A stretch of DNA of 64,000 nt, from contig CAZJEN010000019.1 of NCBI GenBank assembly GCA_964545045.1, positions 1 through 64,000 on the forward strand. The letters are read 5' to 3'. Below the pieces are notes generated by a model that was not told the DNA's origin, made no database searches, and worked only from the letters and a program-made list of their open reading frames with translations. The first letter of the stretch is position 1. Every line of letters starts with the position of its first letter. Below are positions 32,900-41,654 of the stretch, piece after piece. This stretch comes from SIG307 sp964545045. Lineage in GTDB: Bacteria > Bacillota > Clostridia > Lachnospirales > Lachnospiraceae. The translations under genes were made by a program, and so were the position numbers.

Positions 32900-33562
32900 A
32901 TGAGTAGTATTACGTATGAAGCAGTAAAAGCAAACCCAAGTGTGGAAACCTATATCAAGAAGGCGGATGAGTCTTTAAAGGCTCTCGGCTATACGGAGCA
33001 TAGCTTTGCACATGTGACAAAGGTTGCGGTGGTGGCCAGCGATATTTTACAAACTCTCGGTTACAGCGAACGGGAAATTGAACTGGCGAAGATTGCGGGA
33101 TATCTGCATGATATCGGCAATGTGATTAATCGTATCGACCATGCCCAGAGCGGTGCAGTGATGGCGTTCCGTATTTTGGATAAGATGGGCGCGGACGACG
33201 AGGATATTGCTACCATTATTACCGCCATCGGTAATCATGACGAGTCTACCGCTTATCCGGTGAATCCGGTAGCGGCGGCGCTTATTTTGGCGGACAAGAC
33301 GGACGTGCGCTATACCCGTGTCCGCAATCAGGATTTTGCGACCTTTGATATTCACGACCGTGTGAATTATTCCGTAAAGGAGTCTGAAGTGATTGTGCGC
33401 AAGGGTGAGTGTATCGAGCTGAAGCTGACCATTGATACCAAAGAGTGCTCGGTGGCCAATTATTTCGAGATTTTCTTAAATCGTATGATTCTTTGTAAGA
33501 AGGCAGCAGAACGGTTAAATCATGCCTTTCGCCTGGTGATTAACGGACAACAGCTGATGTAA
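32900..33562 (+). CDS. HD-domain phosphohydrolase
   Basis: The 220-residue protein has a single HD domain: EHSFAHVTKV (first His), AGYLHDIGNVINR (His-Asp pair), IGNHDES (metal His) and ILADKTDVRYTR (distal Asp). This is a complete metal-dependent phosphohydrolase set. A beta-rich C-terminal part follows. The substrate, nucleotide or second messenger, is unknown. It is 3 bp after the GH115 gene, and its start overlaps the expected RBS position (GGAGAATAA), so it is co-transcribed and probably coupled, but no functional tie to xylan use is known to me. Confidence 0.85.
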   Translation: MSSITYEAVKANPSVETYIKKADESLKALGYTEHSFAHVTKVAVVASDILQTLGYSEREIELAKIAGYLHDIGNVINRIDHAQSGAVMAFRILDKMGADDEDIATIITAIGNHDESTAYPVNPVAAALILADKTDVRYTRVRNQDFATFDIHDRVNYSVKESEVIVRKGECIELKLTIDTKECSVANYFEIFLNRMILCKKAAERLNHAFRLVINGQQLM

Positions 33563-33574
33563 TTTGTTTTTTTG

Positions 33575-33616
33575 AAAGCGGACCTCGGACCGGTTGGATC
33601 CGGGTGTCCGCTTTTT
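33575..33616 (+). terminator. Terminator after the GH115-HD operon
   Basis: AAAGCGGAC and GTCCGCTTT form the outer stem, with an inner CGGA/TCCG helix, followed by TTTTT. Confidence 0.8.
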
Positions 33617-33640
33617 GCGAATACAAAGGAGGGGAAGCCT

Positions 33641-35335
33641 ATGGTGACATGGTTTTATCTGGCAGTACTTGTTGTTGCGGTCTTTATGACCGGAAGTATT
33701 TTGCTTAAGAATCGTAAAGTAGATAATGCGTTCATTTTGTTCGGCATTTTGTTAACCGTGAATTGTGCGGGACAATATATGCTGGCTGTTTCGCAGACGG
33801 TGGAAAGTGCGGTTTGGGCAAATAAGATTATGTATGTGGGAGGATGCTATCTGCCTTTTGTGGTTTTTCTTGTTGTGACAAGATTATGTAATATAAGAGT
33901 AAACCGCTATTTCAAATTATTTTTGTTAGGATATGCGACACTTGTTCTTGCCTTTGTTGTGACCATAGGTCATAATGAATTATATTATGTGTCGGTGGAA
34001 TTGGTACATGGAAACGGCTTCAATTATTTGATAAAAGAATACGGACCGTTTCATGTACTGTACCCGGTTATGATGATAGTGTACAGTGTCATGTTGATTT
34101 CGTTTGTGGGGTATGCAATCAAGAAACGAAAAGAGATTCCGACACGTACGGTAGTGACCATGAGTTGCCTTTGTTCCGCAATGTTCCTTACCTATATTTT
34201 AGAACGGGTTTTGAAATCGGAGGTCAGCTTTCTCCCGGTTGGATATATCATTGGAATGACGCTTCTTATGCGATACTTTGACCGGATTAATATGTATGAT
34301 ATGTCTGCGAATATTGTAAGTTCTATAGAAAAACTGCAGGAATATGGTTATATCGTAATCGACAATAAGTGTCGGTATGTCAGTGCAAACAATAATATTA
34401 AAGCTTTGTTTCCGGAGGTAAAGAACTGGGTGATTGATAAGGTAATACCGGCTTCGGACAGTTGTTTGTATCAGAAAGTAATACGAGGCTTGTTACGTGA
34501 TGACGATGAAATAAGAACAAGCCGGACCATTACGGTGGATGACCGATATTTTCAAATAGAGGTGAGGGAGTTAACACACGGGAGAAAGGCATTTGCCGGA
34601 TTTTTAATTGAATTTATTGACCGAACCACCGAACGTAAATATTATAATGCCATTGAAGAGTACAATTCCAAACTGGAAAAGGAAGTGGAAGATAAAACAG
34701 AGCATATTACCTATATTAAAGATATGATGGTGCTTGGTATGGCGGAAATGGTGGAAAACCGGGACAGTAACACCGGAGGTCATATTAAGCGGACCAGTGA
34801 AGTGGTACATATCTTTGCGGAACGGCTGATGAAGGATAAGGAGAGATTCGGACTCTCCGGGGAGTTTTTAAAGCTTGTGATAAAAGCGGCACCGATGCAT
34901 GATTTGGGTAAAGTAGCCATTGATGATGCGGTATTACGTAAGCCGGGGAAGTATACGGATGAGGAGTACGCGGAGATGAAGCGTCATTCCGCGGAAGGTG
35001 CCCGGATTGTGGAAAGTATTCTGCAGGGGGTGGAGGATGATGCCTTTGTGGAAGTGGCAAAGAATGTGGCGCATTATCATCATGAGAAATGGAACGGCTT
35101 CGGGTATCCGATGGGAAAGGCAGGGACGGAAATTCCTGTGGAGGCCCGCATTATGGCACTGGCGGATGTATTTGATGCATTGGTAAGTAAGCGTTGTTAT
35201 AAGGAGGCGTTTTCCTACGACGAGGCATTTAATATTATGGAAGAGTCCATGGGACAGCATTTTGACCCGGAGTTGGGTCGCGTTTTTATGGAGTGCAGAC
35301 AGGAACTGGAAGCGTTCTATAATCAGAATAAGTAA
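33641..35335 (+). CDS. Membrane 7TM-PAS-HD-GYP protein (c-di-GMP phosphodiesterase-like)
   Basis: The 564-residue protein has seven N-terminal membrane helices (about 1-215, HisKA_7TM-like), a PAS-like domain (about 225-345), a coiled-coil linker (about 345-375) and a C-terminal HD-GYP domain. That domain carries GGHIKRTSEVV, APMHDLGKVAIDDAVLRKPG, HSAEGARI, YHHEKWNGFGYPMGK and ALADVFDALVSKR. The GYP signature and metal ligands are intact, so c-di-GMP hydrolysis is likely. The start at 33641 follows AAAGGAGGGG; an upstream in-frame extension overlaps the terminator. It could respond to a small molecule or membrane signal. Confidence 0.88.
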   Translation: MVTWFYLAVLVVAVFMTGSILLKNRKVDNAFILFGILLTVNCAGQYMLAVSQTVESAVWANKIMYVGGCYLPFVVFLVVTRLCNIRVNRYFKLFLLGYATLVLAFVVTIGHNELYYVSVELVHGNGFNYLIKEYGPFHVLYPVMMIVYSVMLISFVGYAIKKRKEIPTRTVVTMSCLCSAMFLTYILERVLKSEVSFLPVGYIIGMTLLMRYFDRINMYDMSANIVSSIEKLQEYGYIVIDNKCRYVSANNNIKALFPEVKNWVIDKVIPASDSCLYQKVIRGLLRDDDEIRTSRTITVDDRYFQIEVRELTHGRKAFAGFLIEFIDRTTERKYYNAIEEYNSKLEKEVEDKTEHITYIKDMMVLGMAEMVENRDSNTGGHIKRTSEVVHIFAERLMKDKERFGLSGEFLKLVIKAAPMHDLGKVAIDDAVLRKPGKYTDEEYAEMKRHSAEGARIVESILQGVEDDAFVEVAKNVAHYHHEKWNGFGYPMGKAGTEIPVEARIMALADVFDALVSKRCYKEAFSYDEAFNIMEESMGQHFDPELGRVFMECRQELEAFYNQNK

Positions 35336-35373
35336 CAGATATAAGATTTTTTCACGTTACTGTAAAAAAGTGC

Positions 35374-35402
35374 TTGCATTCTAAGAAAAGAAGAGTTACA
35401 AT
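35374..35402 (+). promoter_or_regulatory. Promoter of the DHFR-aminotransferase unit
   Basis: TTGCAT (35374-35379), 17-bp spacer, TACAAT (35397-35402). Confidence 0.7.
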
Positions 35403-35435
35403 ATTTGTCATATTAGTAAGAAAGGCAGGGCGCAG

Positions 35436-35930
35436 ATGAAGCTGATTGCTACCGTAGATAACAATTGGGCCATCGGAAATCGAGGTGGACGACTGGTTCG
35501 TATTCCGACGGATGAGCGTTTCTTTCGTTTTGAGACTATGTACAAGACCGTGGTAATGGGACGCTGTGTGCAGGAGGAGTTTTCCGCAGGACAGCCGCCT
35601 CGTGATCGTAACAACATCATTTTAACGAAGAAGAAAGACCTGAAGTTAAATGATGTAACGGTGGTGCATAGCTTTGAGGAAGCCATGGAAGCCATCTCAA
35701 AGTATCCGACCGATCAGGTGTATGTCATCGGAGGAGCATCGGTGTTTGAACAGTTTTTGCCGTACTGCGACGAAGCCTTTATTACAAAGATTGATTATGA
35801 ATATGATGCGGACACGTATTTCCTGAATCTGGATAAGGATCCGGAGTGGGAGCTGGCAGATGTTTCCGACGAGCAGACCTATTATGATTTGATTTACGAG
35901 CGTTGCCGTTATGTCCGTAAGAAAAAGTAA
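35436..35930 (+). CDS. Dihydrofolate reductase
   Basis: The 164-residue protein has the DHFR pattern: KLIATVDNNWAIGNRGGRLV at the N-terminus, the acidic active-site residue in RIPTDERFF, the NADPH-binding VVMG stretch and VYVIGGASVFEQFLPYCDEAFITKI. It reduces dihydrofolate to tetrahydrofolate with NADPH. The usual GRKT after VVMG is GRCV and the next helix is unusual (QEEFSAGQPPRDR), so trimethoprim sensitivity may differ. The aminotransferase gene starts 16 bp later, likely co-transcribed. The RBS is weak. Confidence 0.88.
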   Translation: MKLIATVDNNWAIGNRGGRLVRIPTDERFFRFETMYKTVVMGRCVQEEFSAGQPPRDRNNIILTKKKDLKLNDVTVVHSFEEAMEAISKYPTDQVYVIGGASVFEQFLPYCDEAFITKIDYEYDADTYFLNLDKDPEWELADVSDEQTYYDLIYERCRYVRKKK

Positions 35931-35946
35931 GCAGGAGGATAGAATT

Positions 35947-37017
35947 ATGTTAAACATCAGAATCGAGAAAACTACCAATCCGAAGCCGTTGCCGACTCCG
36001 GAGGACCCGTTAAAGTTCGGTACCATTTTTACCGACCACATGTTTATTATGAATTATGAGACCGGCAAGGGCTGGTTCGACCCGCGTGTCGTACCGTACC
36101 AGCCGATCGTTTTAGAGCCGTCCGCAATGGTATTCCATTACGGTCAGGAAATGTTCGAGGGCTTAAAGGCGTATCGTGCCGATGACGGCAGAGTGCTTTT
36201 GTTCCGTCCGGACATGAACGCAAAGCGTACCAACAACACCAACAAGAGATTGTGCATTCCGGAACTTCCGATTGAGGATTTCGTAGAGGCTGTTAAGGCT
36301 GTGGTTAAGGTAGATGAGGCATGGGTTCCGAATAAGCCGGGTACTTCCCTGTACATTCGTCCGTTCATCATCGCAACCGACCCGTTCCTCGGTGTACGTC
36401 CGTCCGATACATACCAGTTCATCATCATCCTTTCCCCGGTTGGACCGTACTATCCGGAAGGTCTTAACCCGGTTAAGATTTGGATTGAGGATGACTATGT
36501 AAGAGCCGTAAAGGGCGGTATCGGTGAGGCAAAGACCGGCGGTAACTACGTGGCTTCCATGGCAGCACAGATGAAGGCACATGACGCAGGTTACTCTCAG
36601 GTATTGTGGCTTGACGGCGTAGAGCGTAAGTACATCGAAGAAGTAGGCGCAATGAACATCTTCTTCAAGATTAACGGCACCATCGTAACCCCGATGTTAA
36701 ACGGCAGTATCTTACCGGGTATCACCAGAAACTCCGTTATTGAGCTTTGTAAGGAGTGGGGACTTCCTGTAGAGGAGCGTCGTGTTTCCGCACAGGAGCT
36801 TGTAGACGCTTACGAGGCAGGTACTTTGGAGGAAGTATTCGGTACCGGTACCGCAGCGGTTATTTCTCCGGTAGGTGCACTTCGTTTCGGTGACCGCGTA
36901 ATGCAGATTAAGGACGGTTCCATCGGCGAGTACAGCCAGAAGCTGTACGACACCATCACCGGCATCCAGCTTGGTAAGATTAAGGAAACCAAGGGCTGGG
37001 TAGTTGAGGTTAAGTAA
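35947..37017 (+). CDS. ilvE: Branched-chain amino acid aminotransferase
   Basis: The 356-residue PLP enzyme of fold type IV has MFIMNYETGKGWFDPR, YGQEMFEGLKAYR, RPFIIATDPFLGV, KTGGNYVASMAAQ, the conserved EEVGAMNIFF motif and TGTAAVISPVG. The PLP lysine lies in the QVLWLDGVERKYIEE region. It transfers the amino group between 2-oxoglutarate/glutamate and Leu/Ile/Val keto acids. The start is ATG 35947 behind GCAGGAGG. Codon bias is strong (AAG, GGT, GTA), suggesting high expression. A terminator follows at 37037. Confidence 0.93.
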   Translation: MLNIRIEKTTNPKPLPTPEDPLKFGTIFTDHMFIMNYETGKGWFDPRVVPYQPIVLEPSAMVFHYGQEMFEGLKAYRADDGRVLLFRPDMNAKRTNNTNKRLCIPELPIEDFVEAVKAVVKVDEAWVPNKPGTSLYIRPFIIATDPFLGVRPSDTYQFIIILSPVGPYYPEGLNPVKIWIEDDYVRAVKGGIGEAKTGGNYVASMAAQMKAHDAGYSQVLWLDGVERKYIEEVGAMNIFFKINGTIVTPMLNGSILPGITRNSVIELCKEWGLPVEERRVSAQELVDAYEAGTLEEVFGTGTAAVISPVGALRFGDRVMQIKDGSIGEYSQKLYDTITGIQLGKIKETKGWVVEVK

Positions 37018-37036
37018 GAGAATAGCAGAATTATAC

Positions 37037-37071
37037 GGCGGTGTATCTCGGAAGGGGTACACTGCCTTTTC
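37037..37071 (+). terminator. Terminator of ilvE
   Basis: GGCGGTGTA (37037-37045) pairs with TACACTGCC (37058-37066), one mismatch, followed by TTTT. Confidence 0.7.
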
Positions 37072-37142
37072 CATATTTATTATGTTAACGGAAAATAATA
37101 TATGTTATGATATACTTTTATAGAGGCGGAGGAAATCGTGAT

Positions 37143-37913
37143 ATGTGTGTGGAGCATTCAGAAAGATGGAAAGCAATCGTTTTAGATTTGGATGAAACTC
37201 TTTTGCATTCGGACGGCAGTGTTTCGGAATATACATTAGAGATACTGCACGAATGTAAAAAAAGAGGAATAGTTGTCGTTGTGGCAACAGCAAGATTTTG
37301 GTTTAAAGCAGAGAAGTATTTAAATATTATTTTACCTGACTATGCAATATTGGCAGACGGGACACAAATCTATCATGCCGGGGAAATGATTCATGGCTAC
37401 GAAATGGATAAATCACAGAGTAGCGGAATTATAAATGAATTACTGAAAAAAGAAGAGTTTGATTTTGTGGTAAGTGTAGGGAAACAGCTGTTATGTTCCG
37501 GAGGTGGGATAGAGGAGAAATGGCGCAAGTCCGTAAATTTTAAAGACTCGTTGGAAGCTCCGGTTTATAAAATAGCAGCAATACTCAAGGGATACGAGGA
37601 AGCAAAAGAATTGGCTGAAAACTATGATTGTCGCTTGTATTCTTACCGTGGTGAAGACTTATATGGATTTGCAAGCAGTAAATCGGGGAAGTATCAGGCG
37701 GTTTTGGCTTTGGGAAAAATACTTCACATTAATCCGGAAGAAATGATTGCCTTTGGTGATGATGAAAACGATTATGAGATATTAAAAAACGTGGGAAAAG
37801 GTGTGGCGGTAAATAATGCAATTCCTATGATAAGGGAGGTTGCCGATGATATTACCGAAAGCAATAATGACGATGGGGTTGCAAAGTATATAGAGAAATT
37901 ACTAAGCAAGTGA
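37143..37913 (+). CDS. HAD-superfamily Cof-type hydrolase
   Basis: The 256-residue protein has motif I VLDLDETLLHSDG, motif II VVATAR, the lysine in SKSGKYQAVLALG and motif IV AFGDDENDYEIL, plus a C2-type cap in the middle. This is the Cof/YbiV group of phosphatases that dephosphorylate sugar phosphates, FMN or similar metabolites. ATG 37143 has GGAGG 10 bases upstream; in-frame extension to 37107 is possible but has no RBS. Confidence 0.85.
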   Translation: MCVEHSERWKAIVLDLDETLLHSDGSVSEYTLEILHECKKRGIVVVVATARFWFKAEKYLNIILPDYAILADGTQIYHAGEMIHGYEMDKSQSSGIINELLKKEEFDFVVSVGKQLLCSGGGIEEKWRKSVNFKDSLEAPVYKIAAILKGYEEAKELAENYDCRLYSYRGEDLYGFASSKSGKYQAVLALGKILHINPEEMIAFGDDENDYEILKNVGKGVAVNNAIPMIREVADDITESNNDDGVAKYIEKLLSK

Positions 37914-38038
37914 TAGTCTTGGATGAGGAAGTGAAGAGGTTGTGAAAACAATGAACGGGATTTATGAGAAACTGTGGGAGGAGTATGAGAAGTTGATCCG
38001 ATAGAATGCGAGGACAAAATATAGAAAGAGGGGATATT

Positions 38039-38818
38039 GTGTTTGATAAAAGAGCAATTGAGTCGGAATTGAGAAAAATGCTAGCACTTGATTTTAACTG
38101 TGAGCCTGAGGATTTTGACAAAAAAGAAAACATCATTGTAGTTCCGAAGGAGCTTCCGGGAAGGCGGGAGTATACGCCGAAAAAGGCGTTTTTCTCCATG
38201 GTTACCATGGGAAAGAATGTGGTAATGAATGCACCGGAGGAGATGCATGAGTGGTTGGAAAACTGGTGCAAAGGAAGAGAAAGCATCTGGCTGTTTGAAC
38301 ATCATAATCTGATGGAACTGGAGGCTGAGCTTGCAAAGTACGGGAAGCGCTTGTGGCAGAGTCATCACATGTTTTTGCCGAAGGCCCGGATGGAAGACGT
38401 AGACGGGCTTGTTGAAATGCTAAAGGCAGACGGGGATATTGAGATACAGTGGTTTGAACAGAAAGATATCCATGCATTGTACGGTCGGCCGGAGTTTCCG
38501 AATGCGCTGTGTGATTGTTTCAAGCCGGAGCGTCCGGATGTGCTGGCGGTAGGTGCCATGCATGATGGTCAGATAGTCGGTCTGGCAGGATGCTCTGCAG
38601 ATACGAAGCTGTTCTGGCAAATCGGAATCGATGTGCTTCCGGAGTGGAGAGGTAAGGGAATTGCAACAATGCTGGTAAGATTACTGAAAAATGAATGCTT
38701 CCGCAGAGGTGCGATACCGTTTTACGGGACAAGCCTGTCGAACCTGGGTTCCTGGCATGTGGCGCTGGGGAGCGGTTTCTATCCGGCTTGGGTAGAGATA
38801 GCGACCAAGGAGGTGTAA
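38039..38818 (+). CDS. GNAT-family N-acetyltransferase
   Basis: The 259-residue protein has an N-terminal alpha/beta region (about 1-130) of unknown fold and a C-terminal GNAT domain. The acetyl-CoA loop is LPEWRGKGIATMLVRLLKNE, preceded by LFWQIGIDV, and YGTSLSNLGSWHVALGSGFYPAW closes the fold. The substrate is unknown. The GTG at 38039 is preferred because AGAGGGG lies 5 bases upstream; an ATG at 38006 has none. The following membrane-protein gene is 9 bp away. Confidence 0.8.
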   Translation: MFDKRAIESELRKMLALDFNCEPEDFDKKENIIVVPKELPGRREYTPKKAFFSMVTMGKNVVMNAPEEMHEWLENWCKGRESIWLFEHHNLMELEAELAKYGKRLWQSHHMFLPKARMEDVDGLVEMLKADGDIEIQWFEQKDIHALYGRPEFPNALCDCFKPERPDVLAVGAMHDGQIVGLAGCSADTKLFWQIGIDVLPEWRGKGIATMLVRLLKNECFRRGAIPFYGTSLSNLGSWHVALGSGFYPAWVEIATKEV

Positions 38819-38827
38819 CCTCGTAAT

Positions 38828-39280
38828 ATGGATTGGATGCACATGGGGTTGAAAAAGAGGAGACTTTTGCTGATTGTATCCGTTGTGGTAATGTTGCAGT
38901 TGGTGTATTACGGAATAAGAGATGTTTATGAAGTGTGTGACAGGTTTTCCAAAGAGCCGGTCAGTGAAGAAGAAACGTATGTGTTGGAGAAATTGCCGCC
39001 GGGAACGAAGGTTATCGATACCGGACACCGATACGGGAGTATTCAGAGAGAAAATCACGAGCTTATCGGCGGAGCTATTATGAAATTCGTGTTAGGTATC
39101 GGATTTTTCGTATGGTGTTTGTTGAAATATTGGGAGGAAAAGCGGCTGACGGAGGAGGCAGAACGGCAGTTACGTAAAAAAAGAGAGATAGAAACAAACC
39201 TTATGTTGGATAAGGAAAAGCGACTGGCGAAGTACCGGGGAGAGGACAAGGGAAATGATACGGAGGAGGATTTATTTTAG
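38828..39280 (+). CDS. Hypothetical bitopic/two-helix membrane protein
   Basis: The 150-residue protein has a first hydrophobic helix (about 12-30, RLLLIVSVVVMLQLVYYGI), an outside loop (~30-80), a second helix (~84-100, KFVLGIGFFVWCLLKY) and a highly charged coiled-coil tail (~102-150, EEKRLTEEAERQLRKKREIE). I do not recognise it. AAGGAGGTG is 12-17 bases upstream of the ATG; starts at residues 4 and 6 are equally possible. It is likely co-transcribed with the GNAT gene. Confidence 0.6.
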   Translation: MDWMHMGLKKRRLLLIVSVVVMLQLVYYGIRDVYEVCDRFSKEPVSEEETYVLEKLPPGTKVIDTGHRYGSIQRENHELIGGAIMKFVLGIGFFVWCLLKYWEEKRLTEEAERQLRKKREIETNLMLDKEKRLAKYRGEDKGNDTEEDLF

Positions 39281-39342
39281 GAAATGATGGGGCATGCATT
39301 GCTTCCCTCATTTTGATATGTCTTCGTTCTGATACTCAACTC

Positions 39343-39411
39343 TTGCAAACAGGCAAACCTTATGTTATACTACCATTATTATGGGTTCGTGGGCTCTTGC
39401 GTAAACGAACC
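39343..39411 (+). promoter_or_regulatory. lepA promoter and leader hairpin
   Basis: TTGCAA (39343-39348)-N17-TATACT (39366-39371). The ~100-nt leader begins with a stem GGTTCGT (39384-39390)/ACGAACC (39405-39411). Confidence 0.7.
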
Positions 39412-39477
39412 TGAACTTGAATTAGTTTACGGGACGGGCAAAAGATGGCTTGTCTTGTTTGAAAGCGAGGATTTTGT

Positions 39478-41289
39478 ATGGCAGCGGACCAGACAAAGAT
39501 TAGAAATTTTTGTATTATTGCGCATATCGACCACGGTAAGTCTACCTTGGCGGACCGTATTATCGAAAAGACCGGTCTTCTTACCAGTCGTGAAATGCAG
39601 GCGCAGGTATTGGACAATATGGATTTGGAGCGTGAGCGCGGTATCACCATTAAGGCCCAGACCGTGCGTACCGTTTACAAGGCGAAGGACGGCGAGGAGT
39701 ATGTGTTTAACTTAATCGATACACCGGGCCATGTGGATTTTAACTATGAGGTTTCCCGTTCCCTTGCAGCTTGTGAGGGCGCGATTTTGGTGGTAGATGC
39801 GGCACAGGGTATCGAGGCACAGACCTTGGCGAATGTGTACCTTGCTCTTGATCATAATCTGGATATTATGCCGGTGATCAATAAGATTGACCTGCCGAGT
39901 GCAGACCCGGAGCGAGTTATCAATGAGATTGAGGATGTCATCGGTTTGGAGGCACAGGATGCACCGCTGATTTCCGCAAAGAACGGCATTAATATCGAGG
40001 ATGTGTTGGAGCAGATTGTAGCAAAGATTCCGGCACCGCAGGGAGATGCCAATGCACCGCTTAAGGCTCTGATTTTCGACTCCGTATATGATGCGTACAA
40101 GGGCGTTATTATTTTCTGCCGTGTGATGGAAGGTACCGTAAAGGCGGGGACCCGTATCCGTATGATGGCAACCGGCGCGGAGGCGGAGGTTGTGGAGCTC
40201 GGTATTTTCGGACCGGGACGTTTCATCCCGTGTGAGGAGCTTTCCGCAGGTATGGTAGGTTACATTACCGCCAGCCTGAAGAATGTAAAGGATACCCGTG
40301 TGGGTGATACGGTGACCAATGCGAAGGAGCCGTGCGCCGAGGCGTTGCCGGGCTATAAAAAGGTAAATCCGATGGTGTACTGCGGTATGTATCCGGCAGA
40401 CGGTGCGAAGTATCCGGATTTAAGAGATGCGTTAGAGAAGCTTCAGTTAAACGATGCGGCATTGCAGTTTGAGCCGGAGACCTCTATTGCGTTAGGCTTC
40501 GGTTTCCGTTGCGGTTTCTTAGGACTGTTACACTTAGAGATTATTCAGGAGCGTTTGGAGCGTGAGTACAATCTAGACCTTGTGACTACCGCGCCGAGCG
40601 TAATTTACAAAGTATATAAGACCAACGGCGAGGTTATCGAGATTACCAACCCGTCCAATCTTCCGGATCCGTCGGAGATTGAGCACATGGAGGAACCGTT
40701 TGTTTCTGCGGAGATTATGGTAACCACGGAATTTGTGGGTGCAATTATGACCCTGTGTCAGGAGCGCCGCGGTATTTACCTTGGTATGGAATACATGGAG
40801 CAGACGAGAGCGCTTCTTAAGTACGAGCTTCCGCTTAATGAAATCATTTACGATTTCTTTGATGCATTGAAATCACGTTCCAGAGGCTATGCATCCTTTG
40901 ACTATGAGCTGAAGGGTTATGTACCGAGTGAGCTGGTAAAGCTGGATATTTTAGTAAACCGTGAGGAAGTGGATGCCTTGTCCTTTATTGTACACGGCGA
41001 AACCGCTTACGAGCGTGGCAGAAGAATGTGCGAGCGTTTGAAGGATGAGATTCCGAGACAGCTTTTCGAGATTCCGATTCAGGCAGCCATCGGTAGCAAG
41101 ATTATTGCGAGAGAGACCGTAAAAGCAATGCGTAAGGACGTACTTGCAAAGTGTTACGGCGGTGATATCTCCCGTAAGAAGAAGCTCCTGGAGAAGCAGA
41201 AGGAAGGTAAGAAGCGTATGCGCCAGGTAGGTAATGTAGAGATACCGCAGAAGGCGTTTATGAGTGTATTGAAGCTGGATGAAGAGTAA
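39478..41289 (+). CDS. lepA: Elongation factor 4 (LepA)
   Basis: The 603-residue translational GTPase has G1 AHIDHGKST, the switch I region RERGITIKAQTV, G3 DTPGHVDF, G4 NKID, then domain 2, the EF-G-like domains III and V and the LepA-specific C-terminal domain (GGDISRKKKLLEKQKEGKKR, MRQVGNVEIPQKAFM). Length matches the family. It binds ribosomes and promotes back-translocation or subunit handling under ionic stress. It has its own promoter. hemW follows, a common Firmicute neighbourhood, here separated by a small toxin/antisense module. Confidence 0.97.
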   Translation: MAADQTKIRNFCIIAHIDHGKSTLADRIIEKTGLLTSREMQAQVLDNMDLERERGITIKAQTVRTVYKAKDGEEYVFNLIDTPGHVDFNYEVSRSLAACEGAILVVDAAQGIEAQTLANVYLALDHNLDIMPVINKIDLPSADPERVINEIEDVIGLEAQDAPLISAKNGINIEDVLEQIVAKIPAPQGDANAPLKALIFDSVYDAYKGVIIFCRVMEGTVKAGTRIRMMATGAEAEVVELGIFGPGRFIPCEELSAGMVGYITASLKNVKDTRVGDTVTNAKEPCAEALPGYKKVNPMVYCGMYPADGAKYPDLRDALEKLQLNDAALQFEPETSIALGFGFRCGFLGLLHLEIIQERLEREYNLDLVTTAPSVIYKVYKTNGEVIEITNPSNLPDPSEIEHMEEPFVSAEIMVTTEFVGAIMTLCQERRGIYLGMEYMEQTRALLKYELPLNEIIYDFFDALKSRSRGYASFDYELKGYVPSELVKLDILVNREEVDALSFIVHGETAYERGRRMCERLKDEIPRQLFEIPIQAAIGSKIIARETVKAMRKDVLAKCYGGDISRKKKLLEKQKEGKKRMRQVGNVEIPQKAFMSVLKLDEE

Positions 41290-41331
41290 GAAATACTTGC
41301 GAAAGCAGAAGAAATATGATACACTGAAATC

Positions 41332-41424
41332 AGAAAGGAACAACCGCCCACAAGGTGGGTTGACCTAATTGATGAGTTAGAAAGACCACCCAGTCAACCG
41401 GTCAAAGTTAAGAGGGTGGTTTTT
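41332..41424 (+). ncRNA. Candidate antisense RNA antitoxin, module A
   Basis: The promoter TTGCGA (41297-41302)-N17-TACACT (41320-41325) would make an ~93-nt RNA. It has a 5' hairpin CCCAC-AAG-GTGGG and a terminator ACCACCC (41385-41391)/GGGTGGT (41414-41420) with TTTTT. It runs convergently into the 3' end of the small toxin gene on the minus strand. Confidence 0.6.
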
Positions 41425-41434
41425 CTATGTTTAT

Positions 41435-41530
41435 TTACTTACAAAACGTAAAAACGAATGTAAGCAAAGCTATAAGAAAGAGTCCGAAGGACAACAAATC
41501 TCGAAAATCAAATTTGTTCTGATTCTTCAT
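41435..41530 (-). CDS. Small holin-like toxin, module A (31 aa)
   Basis: The 31-residue peptide starts MKNQNKFDFRDLLSFG and continues as a hydrophobic helix LFLIALLTFVFTFCK, the pattern of putative holin-like type I toxins. The strong RBS GGAGGTGG is 5-8 bases before the ATG. The minus-strand promoter TTGAAC-N17-TATACT (complement of 41626-41598) gives a ~60-nt 5' UTR. The mRNA converges on the antisense RNA at 41332-41424; their 3' ends overlap. Type I toxins of this kind act at the membrane. Toxicity is inferred. Confidence 0.7.
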   Translation of the reverse strand: MKNQNKFDFRDLLSFGLFLIALLTFVFTFCK

Positions 41531-41597
41531 AAGCTCCACCTCCATTCTTTAGGAATGAAGGTCACCCCACCCTGTAACACGATTGTTCCATGAGTCT

Positions 41598-41626
41598 AGT
41601 ATAACAAAACCAGAACAAGGGTTCAA
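41598..41626 (-). promoter_or_regulatory. Toxin promoter, module A
   Basis: Minus-strand TTGAAC (complement of 41621-41626), 17-bp spacer, TATACT (complement of 41598-41603). Confidence 0.7.
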
Positions 41627-41654
41627 GTAAAAACTCCGAAATGAGGGAATTAAA

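Noticed and set aside
37951..38004. A 17-codon frame (MNGIYEKLWEEYEKLIR) between the HAD and GNAT genes
   Set aside because: Too short, weak RBS, no toxin-like hydrophobicity; more likely a chance frame or gene remnant.
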